DNA from: Candidatus Poribacteria bacterium
Lineage (GTDB): Bacteria; Poribacteria; WGA-4E; WGA-3G
DNA length: 62,653 bases
NCBI GenBank assembly: GCA_022828145.1
Contig: JAJEJA010000036.1
Location: 1-62,653 of the forward strand
Direction: 5' to 3'
Positions 10,101 to 20,029 of the stretch are shown here, in pieces (the stretch's first letter is position 1; each line of letters opens with the position of its first letter). Both the position numbers and the translations under genes were made by a program. The notes under the pieces are model-generated. The model did no database searches. It had not been told where the DNA came from and was given only the letters and a program-made list of their open reading frames with translations.

Positions 10101-10392
10101 CTGCTGTTTGATGTAATTGGTTAAGTTTATCAGAATCCTCTATTAGGTTACCATCAACGACAAATTCTATTTTGGTGATCTGTAGGGTATGCAAAGTTTG
10201 CCAGTTATTTTGGATGGCAGTGTATAGGTGGGATTCTGTACTCTGGCCTATAGCTGATCTTACACTAAGGAGACTCAATGCCAAAACAATTATTACCCAA
10301 AAGACATCCCCAATTATTTTGACTGGCAACTGCCAGTGAAAATAATTGTCGGAAGTATCTGCATGGTGGCTCTTTAAGCAACAGTAGGTCAT
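7180..10392 (-). CDS. tamA: Omp85-family outer-membrane protein, TamA-like (POTRA repeats plus barrel)
   Basis: Long (1070 residues) Omp85 protein. After a hydrophobic export segment (about 27-50) come several POTRA-like units, recognisable by the strand-turn pattern VQNIEITG, IREIQISGN, VDKIEFIGNEAFTDSELL and FQFGNFYFHGD; I count at least five up to about residue 700. The C-terminal third is the membrane barrel with the conserved loop motif VRGYQDRGLGPADS and a final aromatic residue (LRVGSTF). E. coli TamA has three POTRA units and 577 residues, so this one is much larger. The ATG overlaps the tamB stop (TAATG), so it is coupled to tamB and should act with it. A BamA role cannot be excluded, but tamB adjacency favours TamA. 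Confidence 0.85.
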   Translation of the reverse strand: MTYCCLKSHHADTSDNYFHWQLPVKIIGDVFWVIIVLALSLLSVRSAIGQSTESHLYTAIQNNWQTLHTLQITKIEFVVDGNLIEDSDKLNQLHQTAGIEVASQNKWQFSRYAIQQSVISLYALQEYAQIKVSIDTTPRGIVLKYELQSAWRVQNIEITGKLSDEFKRKTSNSIKLRSGDIYTDTTVQQDTNIMKQLCSEFGYFSAIVERSIDQAAGNVRFHIDLGFPSYIREIQISGNTAIFTGRIDELCHTLVGKIYQKKLVNNSLNRINELYRKKYYPSTRITTSYDPEKELLKINIDEGIQLLIDFVDEKGKPIFRESVLLNLLAKIRNRRVESEKEQLRSKIIQLINDQSYWIQIVDAHFKAKGYNGTEVKLQKLTNSPLHIQFIIKLGTRYIVDKIEFIGNEAFTDSELLREMESKPVKFFSGNILRRFFSERSYFSEQTLEKDKQRLKLLYEKAGYPEVSISHELVKQDVENSRIGKTLIRLSITEPYKEVIFRCIFSGNSVIDSDSLFRTLPMTPPIPNARLFKKNYENAILKAYQELGYVEVKIAKIEYVPKSINPVFAIEGNFTRQLDASIVPSELRAAFNQSKLQLSDASIAKIGTEWSMQDTPGNARFTLRQQLNNLEVYEHGVLHIEIDEGDRFQFGNFYFHGDPGVRPFVLNREVSHLSGKLFSLGKLNTAIQHLYSTGIFEPGIRWERYQQPTIGSNPHLIDAENTQIDASAHKHKTARIEDVEIRLDKRKPGSYGTSLGYSSSDGPRGTIALTHRNLFRRNMLFRLRARWGTLGYLYDTTLTEPWLIGRTSGSVQFLGRKLEEDDDVRALQGSFSINRKLMEYQRLNLQYSFRYLRDTSIAAIHPQSSTTVSSLTLLWSQDSTFPKLSPIRGTLNEVTIEYAGRFLGGESSFIKTGTDTRYYRQLIDFGLVLATALRLGITTGLQTDSGNDGGTELISFERFWAGGSTTVRGYQDRGLGPADSTGKHRGNLQFIFNTELRFPIFDPIRGIVFFDSGNVWNSVQDIQYERLPSSVGIGIRLHIGPLIGGIDYAYPLISLQDVPTNSIYLRVGSTF

Positions 10393-13300
10393 TAGAATTG
10401 TCCCTGTAACAGTTGGATATCTACACCGAATTCGCCTTTTTTCTCATTACCTTCAACTGTGATTGGGATATTCCTACCAAGAAGTGTCAAGGGTATTTCT
10501 GCAGTAATATGACGTTCGTTTGCATTTAAACCAGATGTGATAGTAAAGGTTATGCCAACCAATGATTGTGAGAAAGTATTACCAGGTAAAAGCAGTGCAA
10601 GCAGGTCCGCTTCAGTCAATTCTTCAGTAGTTGATGAATTAATGGGTTCAGCTCTTAAACTCAATACTGCCTGATCAGGATTACCGTTCTCAAGTGTTCC
10701 CGTTACTGATGCATAAAAATCATAGTCGGCTGTACTGCCATCGCTCTGTAGTACGTTTCTAATAGTGTTTGGTAATTTCATGTGGATGTTCAACTCTGGA
10801 TTAAATGATTTATCGCTTTGGTTGATAACTGTTGAAGTAATGTTTTCATCAATTTCAAAGATCTGTGTATAAATACTGATTACCCCTTTTGGAATAGTAA
10901 CTGTACCCGAAAAAATCGGTTGTTGAATTGTACCATTCACTTGACCATTACAGATTATTTCTATGTTCGTAGTACCACCCGTTGAGGATAGTAAATGAAA
11001 ACTATCTGGCACTTCAATCCCTAAATCTAAGTTAAGATTGCGCAATATCGGAGCATCCGAGATAATATCTATATCGCTGACAGTGGGTGCAGCAAACGAT
11101 TCTAATACATCTATCCAATTCCAGTTTTGTTCGTATAATCCTGATAGTATCCTTATATCTCCATCCAAAATGGGGTTTTCTACATTTCCGTACAGATGCA
11201 AATTGTCAGTACTCAATAGTACCTGATATGTTCCAGGTTCTATAAAATTACAGTTCTCAAGTTGTGCATTAATATCTATTGTCCTAAAGTTCAACCAATC
11301 TGAGGTTATTATACCATTAATTGAAAAGTTTCCATTGTTCAACACCCCATTGACATTCTCAATCTGTATTCCTTCGTGTGTAAAATCGAAAGCCGCGTCA
11401 ACATTCTCAAATGCAATGGGAGAGTCAGTTAAACTTATATCTAATTGGTTGACGTTACCTGTTCCTTTAAGTTGTAATGCATCGGTTGTACCTGTTAACG
11501 TTGCATTTACAGTAATTTTGCCATCAGCTGATTGAATATATCCTTCAATATCTCTTAATTTACTGAGCTGATCTAACGTAACATTTACCGTCATTTCTAA
11601 CTGTTCTGTCAATATTGATGGCTGGGGTTGAGCCTGCATTTTTGAAAAAGATAGCAGGAAAGGTATATATCCATAGCAGCTCAGATGATTATCACCTATC
11701 TTTATTCTTGCTGGATTAGCCTCAGGTATAGTCCACTGTTTCTTTGCATCTATATACTGCATTATACCGAAGAATTCATCAATGTCAGTTCCATTAAGCA
11801 TCAGTTGCTGACCAGAGAGTTTTATTGTTACTTCAGGGGCTGCATATTCTCCCTTTACGTTTAATTCAGCGGATAATAATCCCTTAAGGTTATATTTTTC
11901 ACGAATATCATCTGAAAATGTCTGTTGAACTAAGTCCATGTTGAAGTTATCCAATTTTAGATTACCAAACATTTCACCTTGCATGTTCCATCGCCCAAAA
12001 CAGCTGACAGTTGTTGTGGATGGCATCGGTTCTGTTTCATCAGTTGCGTTAGTTTCTATGGCATCAATTAGTTTCATCTCCTTAACTATAAAAGTGCCAG
12101 ATTCCAGTGTGATAGGAATGGGTGTTAAGTTAGTAAACTGGAATTCTTTATCAAGCCCGTTTATAGAACTGGAAAAACCAATTGCTATCTCATCAATGGA
12201 GATTTCCGCTGCCGCCTTCTGACTAATCCTATCAAATGTGCCCATGTTTTTATATATAAAATTACTTTTTACTTTTGGCAAAGGCGATTTTTGAGAGTTG
12301 TCTAAGCCATCAAAATAAAAAAATGACTCAAACGGTATCCTCAATTGTTTCAACGTTGCTGTAACATAACCGTTTACGTTATCAAAAAATTCTTTCGGTA
12401 ATGCTTCACTGAGAATTGAACCGAGTGGATATTGCTCAAATGTTAGTCCTTTTATGAGAAATGCTTTGGGAGTTATGCCATCAAGCTGCAATTCACACTG
12501 CTCAAGGCTACAAGTGCCATCTTCAACATTAAACTGAAACTTCTCTAACGCAATCAGATCTCGACTGGCAGCAACATGAATACTAACGTTATCAAGTGAT
12601 TGCTGCATATTCCTGCCAGAAAAAATATTCAATGTCAGCTTAGGAGATTCAATGAATATATCCCCTTTCAAATAAGGATTGCGAGTCGTTCCGTCTACTG
12701 CAATATTTACATCAAAAACACCTGATGATTCAGAAAGAAAAGAATGAGCACTTGGTATAAAGGTAAGAGGTAACTCACTGCCGATAAGCTGCAAATCGAC
12801 GGCAGAGTCAAGAAAACGTTCAGACATATCTATATCAGTAAAAGAAAGGTTGATCGGCACTTCACCTTTGAGTATCAGTTTATCTCCGTTGTTCGTCAGT
12901 TGTGTATTGAGCGATATCAGTTTATTCAAATATGTCATATTGCCCGTGAATTTTAATGGAAGAGTTGCCGTTAAAAATTTTGACTGGGTTCTCACGGATG
13001 CCATTGCATATTTTGATTGGTAACTACCGTTCCAATTCATGGTCAGTCTGGGATCATCAAGTGTGCCATCGGCTTCAATACTAATCAGAGCAGTTAACTC
13101 GGGCCAGTCTATATCATTGGCAACCTTGAAAGGCAGAGCAGCTGTGATGTGATTCTTGTCAAAACTGATGGCTAACGGATCAGTATTCGTTATGCTATAA
13201 TTGAGGATACTCAGATTGAGTGATTCAATAATCGTATTTGATATAATCCGGTTGCTTGTTAAACCTGTCCCAGCGATTTTTGTATTACCACTTACAATCC

Positions 13301-16300
13301 CTTTTACAGATGTTAGCGGTTGCATCAATAGACGGATAAAGTCATCAATCACAAATCTTTCATACGATACCCCAAATTCAAACTGCGTTTCAGCAGAGTC
13401 ATGAAGTGAAAATATCGCTTTACCAGTAGTTTTATATTGTCCTTCACCAGATGCTCCAGACATATCAAGATCATTAACACTCACCATACCTTTACTGTAG
13501 GTCATTGATGTCCGAAGTCTGTCTATCGCAATCGGATAGGTAAAATCGCCAATGTGGATCAAGTGGTCATCTATTGTATGGGCATTAACATCAAACGATG
13601 GTTCTGTAATTGTTCCCATTACATCAATATTGACTCTTAGATTTCCCCTGATAGGCGGATTCTGTTGAGAAGAAAAGTATTCAGCAAATTTATCATTCAA
13701 GTTTTCCTTCAGTAATTCATTGAAGCCGTTCAGGTCAAGATTCTCGCTCTTGATGAAAGCACTGAGAGAAGAATCCTCAAATTTATGTTGATTGACAACA
13801 ATGTTTCCTCCGATTTCGACTGTGTTACCCAAAACTTGCATAGCAAAAGGTTGCACGTTTAGTTTTCCATCTTGCCAGTTAATTATGTTAGGCGCAAAAT
13901 TACTTTTCATCTCATTGATGAAAATGTCTCCAATTTCTGTCTTTAATATCAATTCTGGTATTCTCCAGTTGACTCTCAAATGTGGATCCTTTAATGTTCC
14001 ATTATATTCAAAGTCATAATACACCTTTCCGCTAACTGGGAATCCCAATGGGTCAAAAATCGATGCTAATTCCAAGACTTGATTACCCTTAGAGGATAGC
14101 TTGATTTCTTCAGACTTTAAATCAAGCTCCCCTATGGTCTGAAAAAACGAAGTTTCATCATCAGAAATTGAGAGTGAAAAGTCAGAGAAGCTCAGGAGAT
14201 CGTCTACTAAATGAATCGAGAGTGGTTTTGGGTTGGTGAAATGAATATTGTTATACTGAAGTTGGGTTTCCTCTATGAGGATGTCAACATTGTAGGGATA
14301 AATGCGACTCTCTAAGTCTTCAACATTATCAACAGATGTTAATTCCAGCAGTGTGCCTTCAATTTCAACTCTCCCATTAAAAGTACCGCTTATATCTTCC
14401 AGAGATGGATTAATAATGGGTAGGAAAAAATCCACCGGGGTCTGTTCATTCTGTATAGTAAAGAAATACCTATTGGGATCTTTACTCGCTATTGTACCTT
14501 CAATAACACCGGTATCAGCAAATGCCTTTCCAGTGAACTTAAAATGATTGTCTTCTTCTACAAGGATTCCGCGAAGTTTAGCATCACCAAGCGGGTTGTC
14601 TTCAAATGTCAGATCTGAAAAATCGAAGTCTATCGTGAATTTAATATCATCTGTGGATACTTTTGAAGATTTGAGGTCAAAAACCATTTTACCATCAAGT
14701 GGGAAATCGGTTATATCAGATGCAAGCGCAAGTTCTGCCAATTGTATCGATTCTTCTTGTGGATTCTTTATAGACAGATCAAAATCTCCACTGTTTGCTA
14801 CATGAAGGTTAAGAATAACACGCTGATTACGAGCAGTCAGTATAAGATCTGCAATTTTTAATGCATAGTCATCAATCTCAAGATGTAACTTTGCAGGTTC
14901 TAAGTTGACACCCCAAGCATTACCTTTTTCATAAGTGAACCTACCTGTTCCATCAAGACCATCTATGAGTTCACCTGATAAAACAAGATCTCCTTTTAAA
15001 ATCCCCTCAATTGGATAGTCTTCAGAGAATAAAGTTCTAACATAGTCTGTATTCAGTACGAAATGATCAAGATTGATGTTAAAGTTCACTGGCATGTTTT
15101 CAGCAATTCTAATCTTGCCATCAAACTGGATCTTGCTTTCACCCTTATCAGTATTATGTGTCAATTTACCATTTTCAAAGTGAAGCGTATTGTCAATAAA
15201 TTTAAAGTCACTTGATGAATGACCTATTGGAATCGGGTTATCCTCTTGATGATAGAAGTAAGTTTCGGGAATAACTAAGTTTCCGGTTATGTGCCTTTCA
15301 CTGTTTACATTTAAGTTTACACTCCCAACCCCTTCAATTGGAACTGAGTTAGCAATACGAAAGAGTTTGCCAAAGTCTACATTACGAAGTCTTGTATTAA
15401 AATTCTCAATAGAACCTTCAACCTCAACCTGGATGTTGTCAATTACACCAGAAGCATTAACACTGGAACCTTTCCCAGAATCAGCTGATAACTTGCAGTT
15501 TAGATATGAATCGTCTAAAGAAATGAATGTATCTGTATTTCTCTCTACAAATAGATTTACATCTGATAGTCGTGTTAAGCTATCAAGATGGTAATTTCCT
15601 TCTGAATCACCACTCAATTGAATTGAACCTTGAATTGTGCCGTTTTCTATACGAGGAGAATCTGCTGGTAAGGTTGTGAACATTGATAAAAACGAGTGAA
15701 GATTCACCTGATCAAATTTACACTCTCCTTCAAACGAAATTGTGTTATTTGCATAGTACTGTAAACGTCGAATCAGGTTTGTCTCCGATGTATTGGAAAA
15801 GGACACACCTCCACGCATTGACATTGAACCGTCAGCAATTACAGCATTTAGTTCATCAATCATTAGGGGTTGTGCTGCATTTAGATTTAAACTCGCGCCT
15901 ATATTTATTGACGAAACTTCTATAGGTGAGGTAGGTTGCATAGTAGTATCAGATGTTGCTTGTGGGTTGTTGCTATATGAGAACCCTTCTGAATAACCTG
16001 TAATCTGACCTGAAATATTGGATTTATTTCCATGTAAATCTAATTCAATCACACCTGAACCATCAATCTTTGTTCTCTCATCAAGTAGTTTTTGAATGTC
16101 TTCAGCATTGAATGTTAACTTTACAGACGTATTCCATTCACCTTTCACATGATCAAAATCTGCTTTCTCAACATCAATCTCTGACTTTCCAGTTTTTATC
16201 TTTAGTGTACTTAACGTATTTCTATCAGTAGACAATGAGAACTTTATGTTGTCTATGCTGTCAAGATTAAATGTTGATTGATTTATAGACAGACTCCCCT

Positions 16301-16901
16301 CACCAATAGAGAATTCACCCGTATGATTCCACTGTTCATAAGAACCCTTTAAACTTATTTTTATGTCAGGGAGCTTAAATTCTAAGTTCCTCTGTTTGTC
16401 TGTGTAATGTATTGTACCATTGATGAGAGTAACTTTAGATACAGCGAAGTTAATTGAAGTATTGTCAGTAGATGTATCGGATTCAGGCTCTTTTCTTTGG
16501 AATAATCTTGATATATTCACCTGTCCATCAGCATCGCGATATATCTCAATTATCGGAGTGTCTATAACCAAAGAACTCACAAGCAACTTCCGTTGAAGTA
16601 ATCCCCAGACATTATATTTTAGGACTATGCTCTCTGTCGACATCACTGATTGTCCATCTCTTTCTGTTTCATGGATTGAAAAATCATCTATGCTCACCCC
16701 AGTCAGTATATTCCCCTGCATTTCCCCAACCTCTATAGAGTACTTCTTATCATCAATCTGTTCTTTTAAGGCACTGATGAGGCGTTCTCTGACAAAATTG
16801 TTCAAAAACGAATCGGAAGTAATATAGAAATATCCACCTATACCAAATAGGAGGAATGTTGCAGCTATATATAGTATTATCTTTCTACGTTGCGTTAGCA
16901 T
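10392..16901 (-). CDS. tamB: TamB-like translocation and assembly module protein (AsmA superfamily)
   Basis: Very large protein of 2169 residues. An N-terminal membrane anchor (RKIILYIAATFLLFGIGGYF, about 6-25) is followed by an AsmA-like start (VREREL-type region, GNILTGVSIDDFSI) and then almost two thousand residues of beta-rich repeats, as expected for a groove-shaped bridge-like lipid-transfer protein crossing the periplasm. The C-terminal TamB (DUF490) domain is recognisable in LLALLLPGNTFSQSLVG and PLTLLGRNIPITVEG. The family role is lipid and/or outer-membrane protein delivery together with TamA, which follows immediately. E. coli TamB has 1259 residues, so this version is longer. tlyA lies 16 bases upstream. 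Confidence 0.88.
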   Translation of the reverse strand: MLTQRRKIILYIAATFLLFGIGGYFYITSDSFLNNFVRERLISALKEQIDDKKYSIEVGEMQGNILTGVSIDDFSIHETERDGQSVMSTESIVLKYNVWGLLQRKLLVSSLVIDTPIIEIYRDADGQVNISRLFQRKEPESDTSTDNTSINFAVSKVTLINGTIHYTDKQRNLEFKLPDIKISLKGSYEQWNHTGEFSIGEGSLSINQSTFNLDSIDNIKFSLSTDRNTLSTLKIKTGKSEIDVEKADFDHVKGEWNTSVKLTFNAEDIQKLLDERTKIDGSGVIELDLHGNKSNISGQITGYSEGFSYSNNPQATSDTTMQPTSPIEVSSINIGASLNLNAAQPLMIDELNAVIADGSMSMRGGVSFSNTSETNLIRRLQYYANNTISFEGECKFDQVNLHSFLSMFTTLPADSPRIENGTIQGSIQLSGDSEGNYHLDSLTRLSDVNLFVERNTDTFISLDDSYLNCKLSADSGKGSSVNASGVIDNIQVEVEGSIENFNTRLRNVDFGKLFRIANSVPIEGVGSVNLNVNSERHITGNLVIPETYFYHQEDNPIPIGHSSSDFKFIDNTLHFENGKLTHNTDKGESKIQFDGKIRIAENMPVNFNINLDHFVLNTDYVRTLFSEDYPIEGILKGDLVLSGELIDGLDGTGRFTYEKGNAWGVNLEPAKLHLEIDDYALKIADLILTARNQRVILNLHVANSGDFDLSIKNPQEESIQLAELALASDITDFPLDGKMVFDLKSSKVSTDDIKFTIDFDFSDLTFEDNPLGDAKLRGILVEEDNHFKFTGKAFADTGVIEGTIASKDPNRYFFTIQNEQTPVDFFLPIINPSLEDISGTFNGRVEIEGTLLELTSVDNVEDLESRIYPYNVDILIEETQLQYNNIHFTNPKPLSIHLVDDLLSFSDFSLSISDDETSFFQTIGELDLKSEEIKLSSKGNQVLELASIFDPLGFPVSGKVYYDFEYNGTLKDPHLRVNWRIPELILKTEIGDIFINEMKSNFAPNIINWQDGKLNVQPFAMQVLGNTVEIGGNIVVNQHKFEDSSLSAFIKSENLDLNGFNELLKENLNDKFAEYFSSQQNPPIRGNLRVNIDVMGTITEPSFDVNAHTIDDHLIHIGDFTYPIAIDRLRTSMTYSKGMVSVNDLDMSGASGEGQYKTTGKAIFSLHDSAETQFEFGVSYERFVIDDFIRLLMQPLTSVKGIVSGNTKIAGTGLTSNRIISNTIIESLNLSILNYSITNTDPLAISFDKNHITAALPFKVANDIDWPELTALISIEADGTLDDPRLTMNWNGSYQSKYAMASVRTQSKFLTATLPLKFTGNMTYLNKLISLNTQLTNNGDKLILKGEVPINLSFTDIDMSERFLDSAVDLQLIGSELPLTFIPSAHSFLSESSGVFDVNIAVDGTTRNPYLKGDIFIESPKLTLNIFSGRNMQQSLDNVSIHVAASRDLIALEKFQFNVEDGTCSLEQCELQLDGITPKAFLIKGLTFEQYPLGSILSEALPKEFFDNVNGYVTATLKQLRIPFESFFYFDGLDNSQKSPLPKVKSNFIYKNMGTFDRISQKAAAEISIDEIAIGFSSSINGLDKEFQFTNLTPIPITLESGTFIVKEMKLIDAIETNATDETEPMPSTTTVSCFGRWNMQGEMFGNLKLDNFNMDLVQQTFSDDIREKYNLKGLLSAELNVKGEYAAPEVTIKLSGQQLMLNGTDIDEFFGIMQYIDAKKQWTIPEANPARIKIGDNHLSCYGYIPFLLSFSKMQAQPQPSILTEQLEMTVNVTLDQLSKLRDIEGYIQSADGKITVNATLTGTTDALQLKGTGNVNQLDISLTDSPIAFENVDAAFDFTHEGIQIENVNGVLNNGNFSINGIITSDWLNFRTIDINAQLENCNFIEPGTYQVLLSTDNLHLYGNVENPILDGDIRILSGLYEQNWNWIDVLESFAAPTVSDIDIISDAPILRNLNLDLGIEVPDSFHLLSSTGGTTNIEIICNGQVNGTIQQPIFSGTVTIPKGVISIYTQIFEIDENITSTVINQSDKSFNPELNIHMKLPNTIRNVLQSDGSTADYDFYASVTGTLENGNPDQAVLSLRAEPINSSTTEELTEADLLALLLPGNTFSQSLVGITFTITSGLNANERHITAEIPLTLLGRNIPITVEGNEKKGEFGVDIQLLQGQF

Positions 16902-16917
16902 TTTTTTGCCTATTGTC

Positions 16918-17766
16918 TTACCTGTGTGCCGAAAAGTTTAAATGTGCAGCATCAACAATTTCGTTTATATATTCTGATATGTCGGTATATTGCGATTTGT
17001 AGACTGGACGACTGATATCGGTACTATTGTCAGTAATCTTATTTCTATCTCTAAGCCAAAGAAGATACTCAATATTTGCTATGTCTTGATATATTGGCGA
17101 GAATGTTAAAGCCATGAGTTCAACAGAATAATCATTACGCACAAATTCAACCAAATTTTCCAATAATTTTCTGTGTACTTTCGGGTCATCGACAATTCCG
17201 CCTTTTTTAATATGGCCGCGCCCTGCTTCAAATTGGGGTTTTACAAGCGCGATGGTATCTGGAATTTCTAAAGTCTGAAACAAAACAGGTAATACTTTTC
17301 TGATTGAAATGAATGAGACATCAAGTACTGCTATCTCAGGAAGAAATGTAAATAGGTTCGGGTCAATGTAGCGGATGTTAGTTCTATCGATGACTTCTAC
17401 ACGAGAATCTTGTCTAAGTTTCCAAGCAAGTTGTCCATAGCCGACATCAACTGCATAGACGTATTTGGCACCATGCTGTAATAAACAGTCTGTAAACCCA
17501 CCTGTAGATGCCCCCACATCAATTGCAACTTTGTTTTGGACATTGATGTTGAATTCTATGAGTGCTTTCTCAAGTTTTAATCCACCACGACTGACATATT
17601 TTGCAGAGGGTTTAACTTCAATCTCATCTTTGTTAGAAACGGATTGGCCGGGTTTAACCTTTGGGTTGTTGTTAACTTTTACAGCACCAGCCAATATCAG
17701 ACGTTTTGCCTGAAGGCGACTTTCTACATGTCCCCGCTTTACAAGAGCAATATCTAATCTTTCCAT
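16918..17766 (-). CDS. tlyA: TlyA-family rRNA 2'-O-methyltransferase
   Basis: Residues 1-60 form an S4 RNA-binding domain (MERLDIALVKRGHVESRLQA) and the rest is an FtsJ-type methyltransferase with the SAM-binding motif AIDVGASTGGFTDCLLQHGA (about 78-97). LDVSFISIRKVLP and LVKPQFEAG are the family's catalytic-region motifs, including the Lys of the K-D-K-E set. TlyA proteins methylate 16S/23S rRNA cytidine 2'-OH groups in some bacteria; the target here is unknown. Length of 282 residues is normal. It is downstream of dxs, a very common arrangement (dxs-tlyA, often near xseAB). The 143-base gap to dxs carries a palindromic repeat. Confidence 0.92.
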   Translation of the reverse strand: MERLDIALVKRGHVESRLQAKRLILAGAVKVNNNPKVKPGQSVSNKDEIEVKPSAKYVSRGGLKLEKALIEFNINVQNKVAIDVGASTGGFTDCLLQHGAKYVYAVDVGYGQLAWKLRQDSRVEVIDRTNIRYIDPNLFTFLPEIAVLDVSFISIRKVLPVLFQTLEIPDTIALVKPQFEAGRGHIKKGGIVDDPKVHRKLLENLVEFVRNDYSVELMALTFSPIYQDIANIEYLLWLRDRNKITDNSTDISRPVYKSQYTDISEYINEIVDAAHLNFSAHR

Positions 17767-17847
17767 TTCTGAGATCTTTTTTTGTGATAATTCATCTATG
17801 GTAGAATTTGGAATTTTTTACACAGTCAACAACGATAGACAACAAAA

Positions 17848-17873
17848 GTGCGATTAGGAAATCGCACCTACCG
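17848..17873. repeat. Palindromic repeat of the GTGCGAT..ATCGCAC family
   Basis: GTGCGAT and ATCGCAC arms enclose TAGGAA, followed by CTACC. Similar units with the same flank occur at 49048-49073 and 50836-50860. It lies in the dxs-tlyA gap and will form a hairpin in the transcript. Confidence 0.75.
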
Positions 17874-17909
17874 ACCAGGGAAAATCACTAAACTATCACT
17901 CGGTTAATT

Positions 17910-19784
17910 CTATGATCTGACAGCTAATGCTACACCTGCCCGTATAATTGCTTCAGTATCATATTCATACCTTTCCTGTAAAGTTTTTACGTCTCCGTGT
18001 TCTATAAACCTGTCTGGAATACCTAAATTTCTCACTTGAACATCTGAAATTGCTTCCGCTGCCAGTAATTCAAGGATTGCACTACCAAATCCCCCCATCA
18101 CTACGCCATCCTCAACTGTTATCACTTTACCTATACTTTTTGCTAAATCTACTATCAACGATGCGTCTAAGGGTTTCACAAAACGTGCGTTCACAACTGT
18201 CGTCTCAACCCCTGTTTCTGTGAGAGTTTGTGCTGCCTCAAGTGCCGGATAGACTCTATTACCAATTGCGACGATTAACAGGTCCTCGCCTTCACAACAG
18301 ATCTCTGCTTTTCCTATCGCGAGTGGGGTTGGTTCGTCTTCTAACTTTACCCCCACACCTGTTCCACGTGGATAACGTAATGCAATCGGTCCTATCTCAT
18401 AAGAGAGTGCTGTTTTAAGCATGTGTTGCAACTCGTTTTCATCTTTTGGTGCCATCACTATCATATTCGGTATTGAACGCAGATACGCAATATCAAAGAC
18501 ACCGTGATGCGTAGGTCCATCTGCTCCAACAAGTCCAGCACGATCAAGAGCAAATACAACGGGTAAATTCTGGATACATACATCATGGAGTACCTGATCA
18601 TATCCACGCTGTAGAAACGTTGAATAGATTGCAACTACAGGTTTTAGTCCTTCTGTTGCCATACCAGCAGCGAAGGTAACTGCACACTGTTCAGCTAAAC
18701 CGATATCAAAACAACGGTCTGGATAGACTTCAGCGAATTTATCTAAACCTGTTCCTCCCAACATGGCTGCTGTTACACCGATGATGCGTGAATCATGTTT
18801 CGCTTCCTTAATGAGTGTCCTACTAAAGACATCCGTATACTTAGGTATAGCAGACGCAGGTCGTTGTGAAATTCCGGTCTTCACATCAAACTGACCACTC
18901 ACACTGTAGAATTTGACCGGATCTTCCTCCGCTGGTAAATAACCTTTTCCTTTCTTTGTTACAACATGAACTAACATCGGACCAGATAACTCACGTATAC
19001 CTGTCAGCACAGGAATCAGAGATTCAAGGTCGTTACCATCAAGTGGACCAAAATACCGAAACCCAAATTCTTCAAAGAGTGTCCCAGGTTTAAGAGAGGC
19101 TTCAATCTTCTGTGCTAAAGCTTTAGCGTCTGATGAGATAGATTTGAACGGACTTTTGGTTATCAGTTCTTTAGCTCCAGTCCTAAGCCGATTATAGCCA
19201 CGTGAACTGATGAGTTTATGAAAATGCTTAGATATTGCCCCGATCGTCGGAGATATTGACATCTGATTATCATTGAGAATGACCAAAAGATCTTTCTTAA
19301 AGTCTCCAGCAGCATTTAGACCTTCAAGTGCCATTCCTCCTGTCAATCCACCATCACCAATGATTGCAACGACTTTAAAATCATCTCCGTTTACATCGCG
19401 CGCCGCAGCAATGCCTAACGCAGCGGCTATGGATGTGCTTGAATGACCAGCCCCAAATACATCAAACTTGCTTTCGTCACGACTCAGAAAACCGCTAATT
19501 CCATCCGTCTGTCGCAATGTTTCAAATGAATCAAGCCGACCTGTCAGCAACTTATGTGGATACGCTTGATGGCCGATATCCCAAATCAATTTGTCGTGAG
19601 GTGTATTAAAGACAGTATGAACTGCAATTGCTAACTCTACTGTGCCAAAGTTAGGCGCGAAATGCCCGGGATGTTTTGACAAGACAGATAAAAGATAACT
19701 ACGCATCTCTTCAGCAAGTGTTTCAAGCTCGCCGATAGAAAGTCCTTTTAAGTCAATAGGAGAATTAATCTTATCCAAGACCAT
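17910..19784 (-). CDS. dxs: 1-deoxy-D-xylulose-5-phosphate synthase
   Basis: First enzyme of the MEP isoprenoid pathway: thiamine-diphosphate-dependent condensation of pyruvate and glyceraldehyde 3-phosphate. The TPP motif runs from GDGGLTGGMALEGLN to NDNQMSIS (about residues 148-190). FGAGHSSTSIAAALG near residue 110, the transketolase-like central domain with DRAGLVGADGPTHHG, and the C-terminal domain are all present. The 624-residue length fits. The ATG at 19784 follows an AGGATGG ribosome site. xseB ends 11 bases upstream, giving the well-known xseA-xseB-dxs arrangement. Confidence 0.96.
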   Translation of the reverse strand: MVLDKINSPIDLKGLSIGELETLAEEMRSYLLSVLSKHPGHFAPNFGTVELAIAVHTVFNTPHDKLIWDIGHQAYPHKLLTGRLDSFETLRQTDGISGFLSRDESKFDVFGAGHSSTSIAAALGIAAARDVNGDDFKVVAIIGDGGLTGGMALEGLNAAGDFKKDLLVILNDNQMSISPTIGAISKHFHKLISSRGYNRLRTGAKELITKSPFKSISSDAKALAQKIEASLKPGTLFEEFGFRYFGPLDGNDLESLIPVLTGIRELSGPMLVHVVTKKGKGYLPAEEDPVKFYSVSGQFDVKTGISQRPASAIPKYTDVFSRTLIKEAKHDSRIIGVTAAMLGGTGLDKFAEVYPDRCFDIGLAEQCAVTFAAGMATEGLKPVVAIYSTFLQRGYDQVLHDVCIQNLPVVFALDRAGLVGADGPTHHGVFDIAYLRSIPNMIVMAPKDENELQHMLKTALSYEIGPIALRYPRGTGVGVKLEDEPTPLAIGKAEICCEGEDLLIVAIGNRVYPALEAAQTLTETGVETTVVNARFVKPLDASLIVDLAKSIGKVITVEDGVVMGGFGSAILELLAAEAISDVQVRNLGIPDRFIEHGDVKTLQERYEYDTEAIIRAGVALAVRS

Positions 19785-19795
19785 CGCATACCATC

Positions 19796-20017
19796 CTATC
19801 CATCCTCGGATGTTGTTTCCATTTCGTCATTGTCGTTTTCTGCCTCCGACACTTTCTGAATTCTTAACTCTGCTTTTTCAAGAAGTTCTCTACACGAACG
19901 CACTAAACCGACTCCCTCTTCAAATAATTCAAGTGAAGTATCCAATTCTAAGGTATCGGGAGTTTCCAACTTCTCAACAATGTTTTTCAATTTTTCAAGT
20001 TTTTCTTCAAATGTCAA
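19796..20017 (-). CDS. xseB: Exodeoxyribonuclease VII small subunit
   Basis: 73-residue helical protein with the family signature FEEKLEKLKNIVEKLE at the start and SLELFEEGVGLVRSCRELL in the middle. Start is TTG at 20017 behind GGAGAGATAA. The small subunits coat the large XseA subunit and are needed for activity on single-stranded DNA. xseA lies 12 bases upstream and dxs 11 bases downstream, so all three are probably on one mRNA. Confidence 0.93.
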   Translation of the reverse strand: MTFEEKLEKLKNIVEKLETPDTLELDTSLELFEEGVGLVRSCRELLEKAELRIQKVSEAENDNDEMETTSEDG

Positions 20018-20029
20018 ATTATCTCTCCT

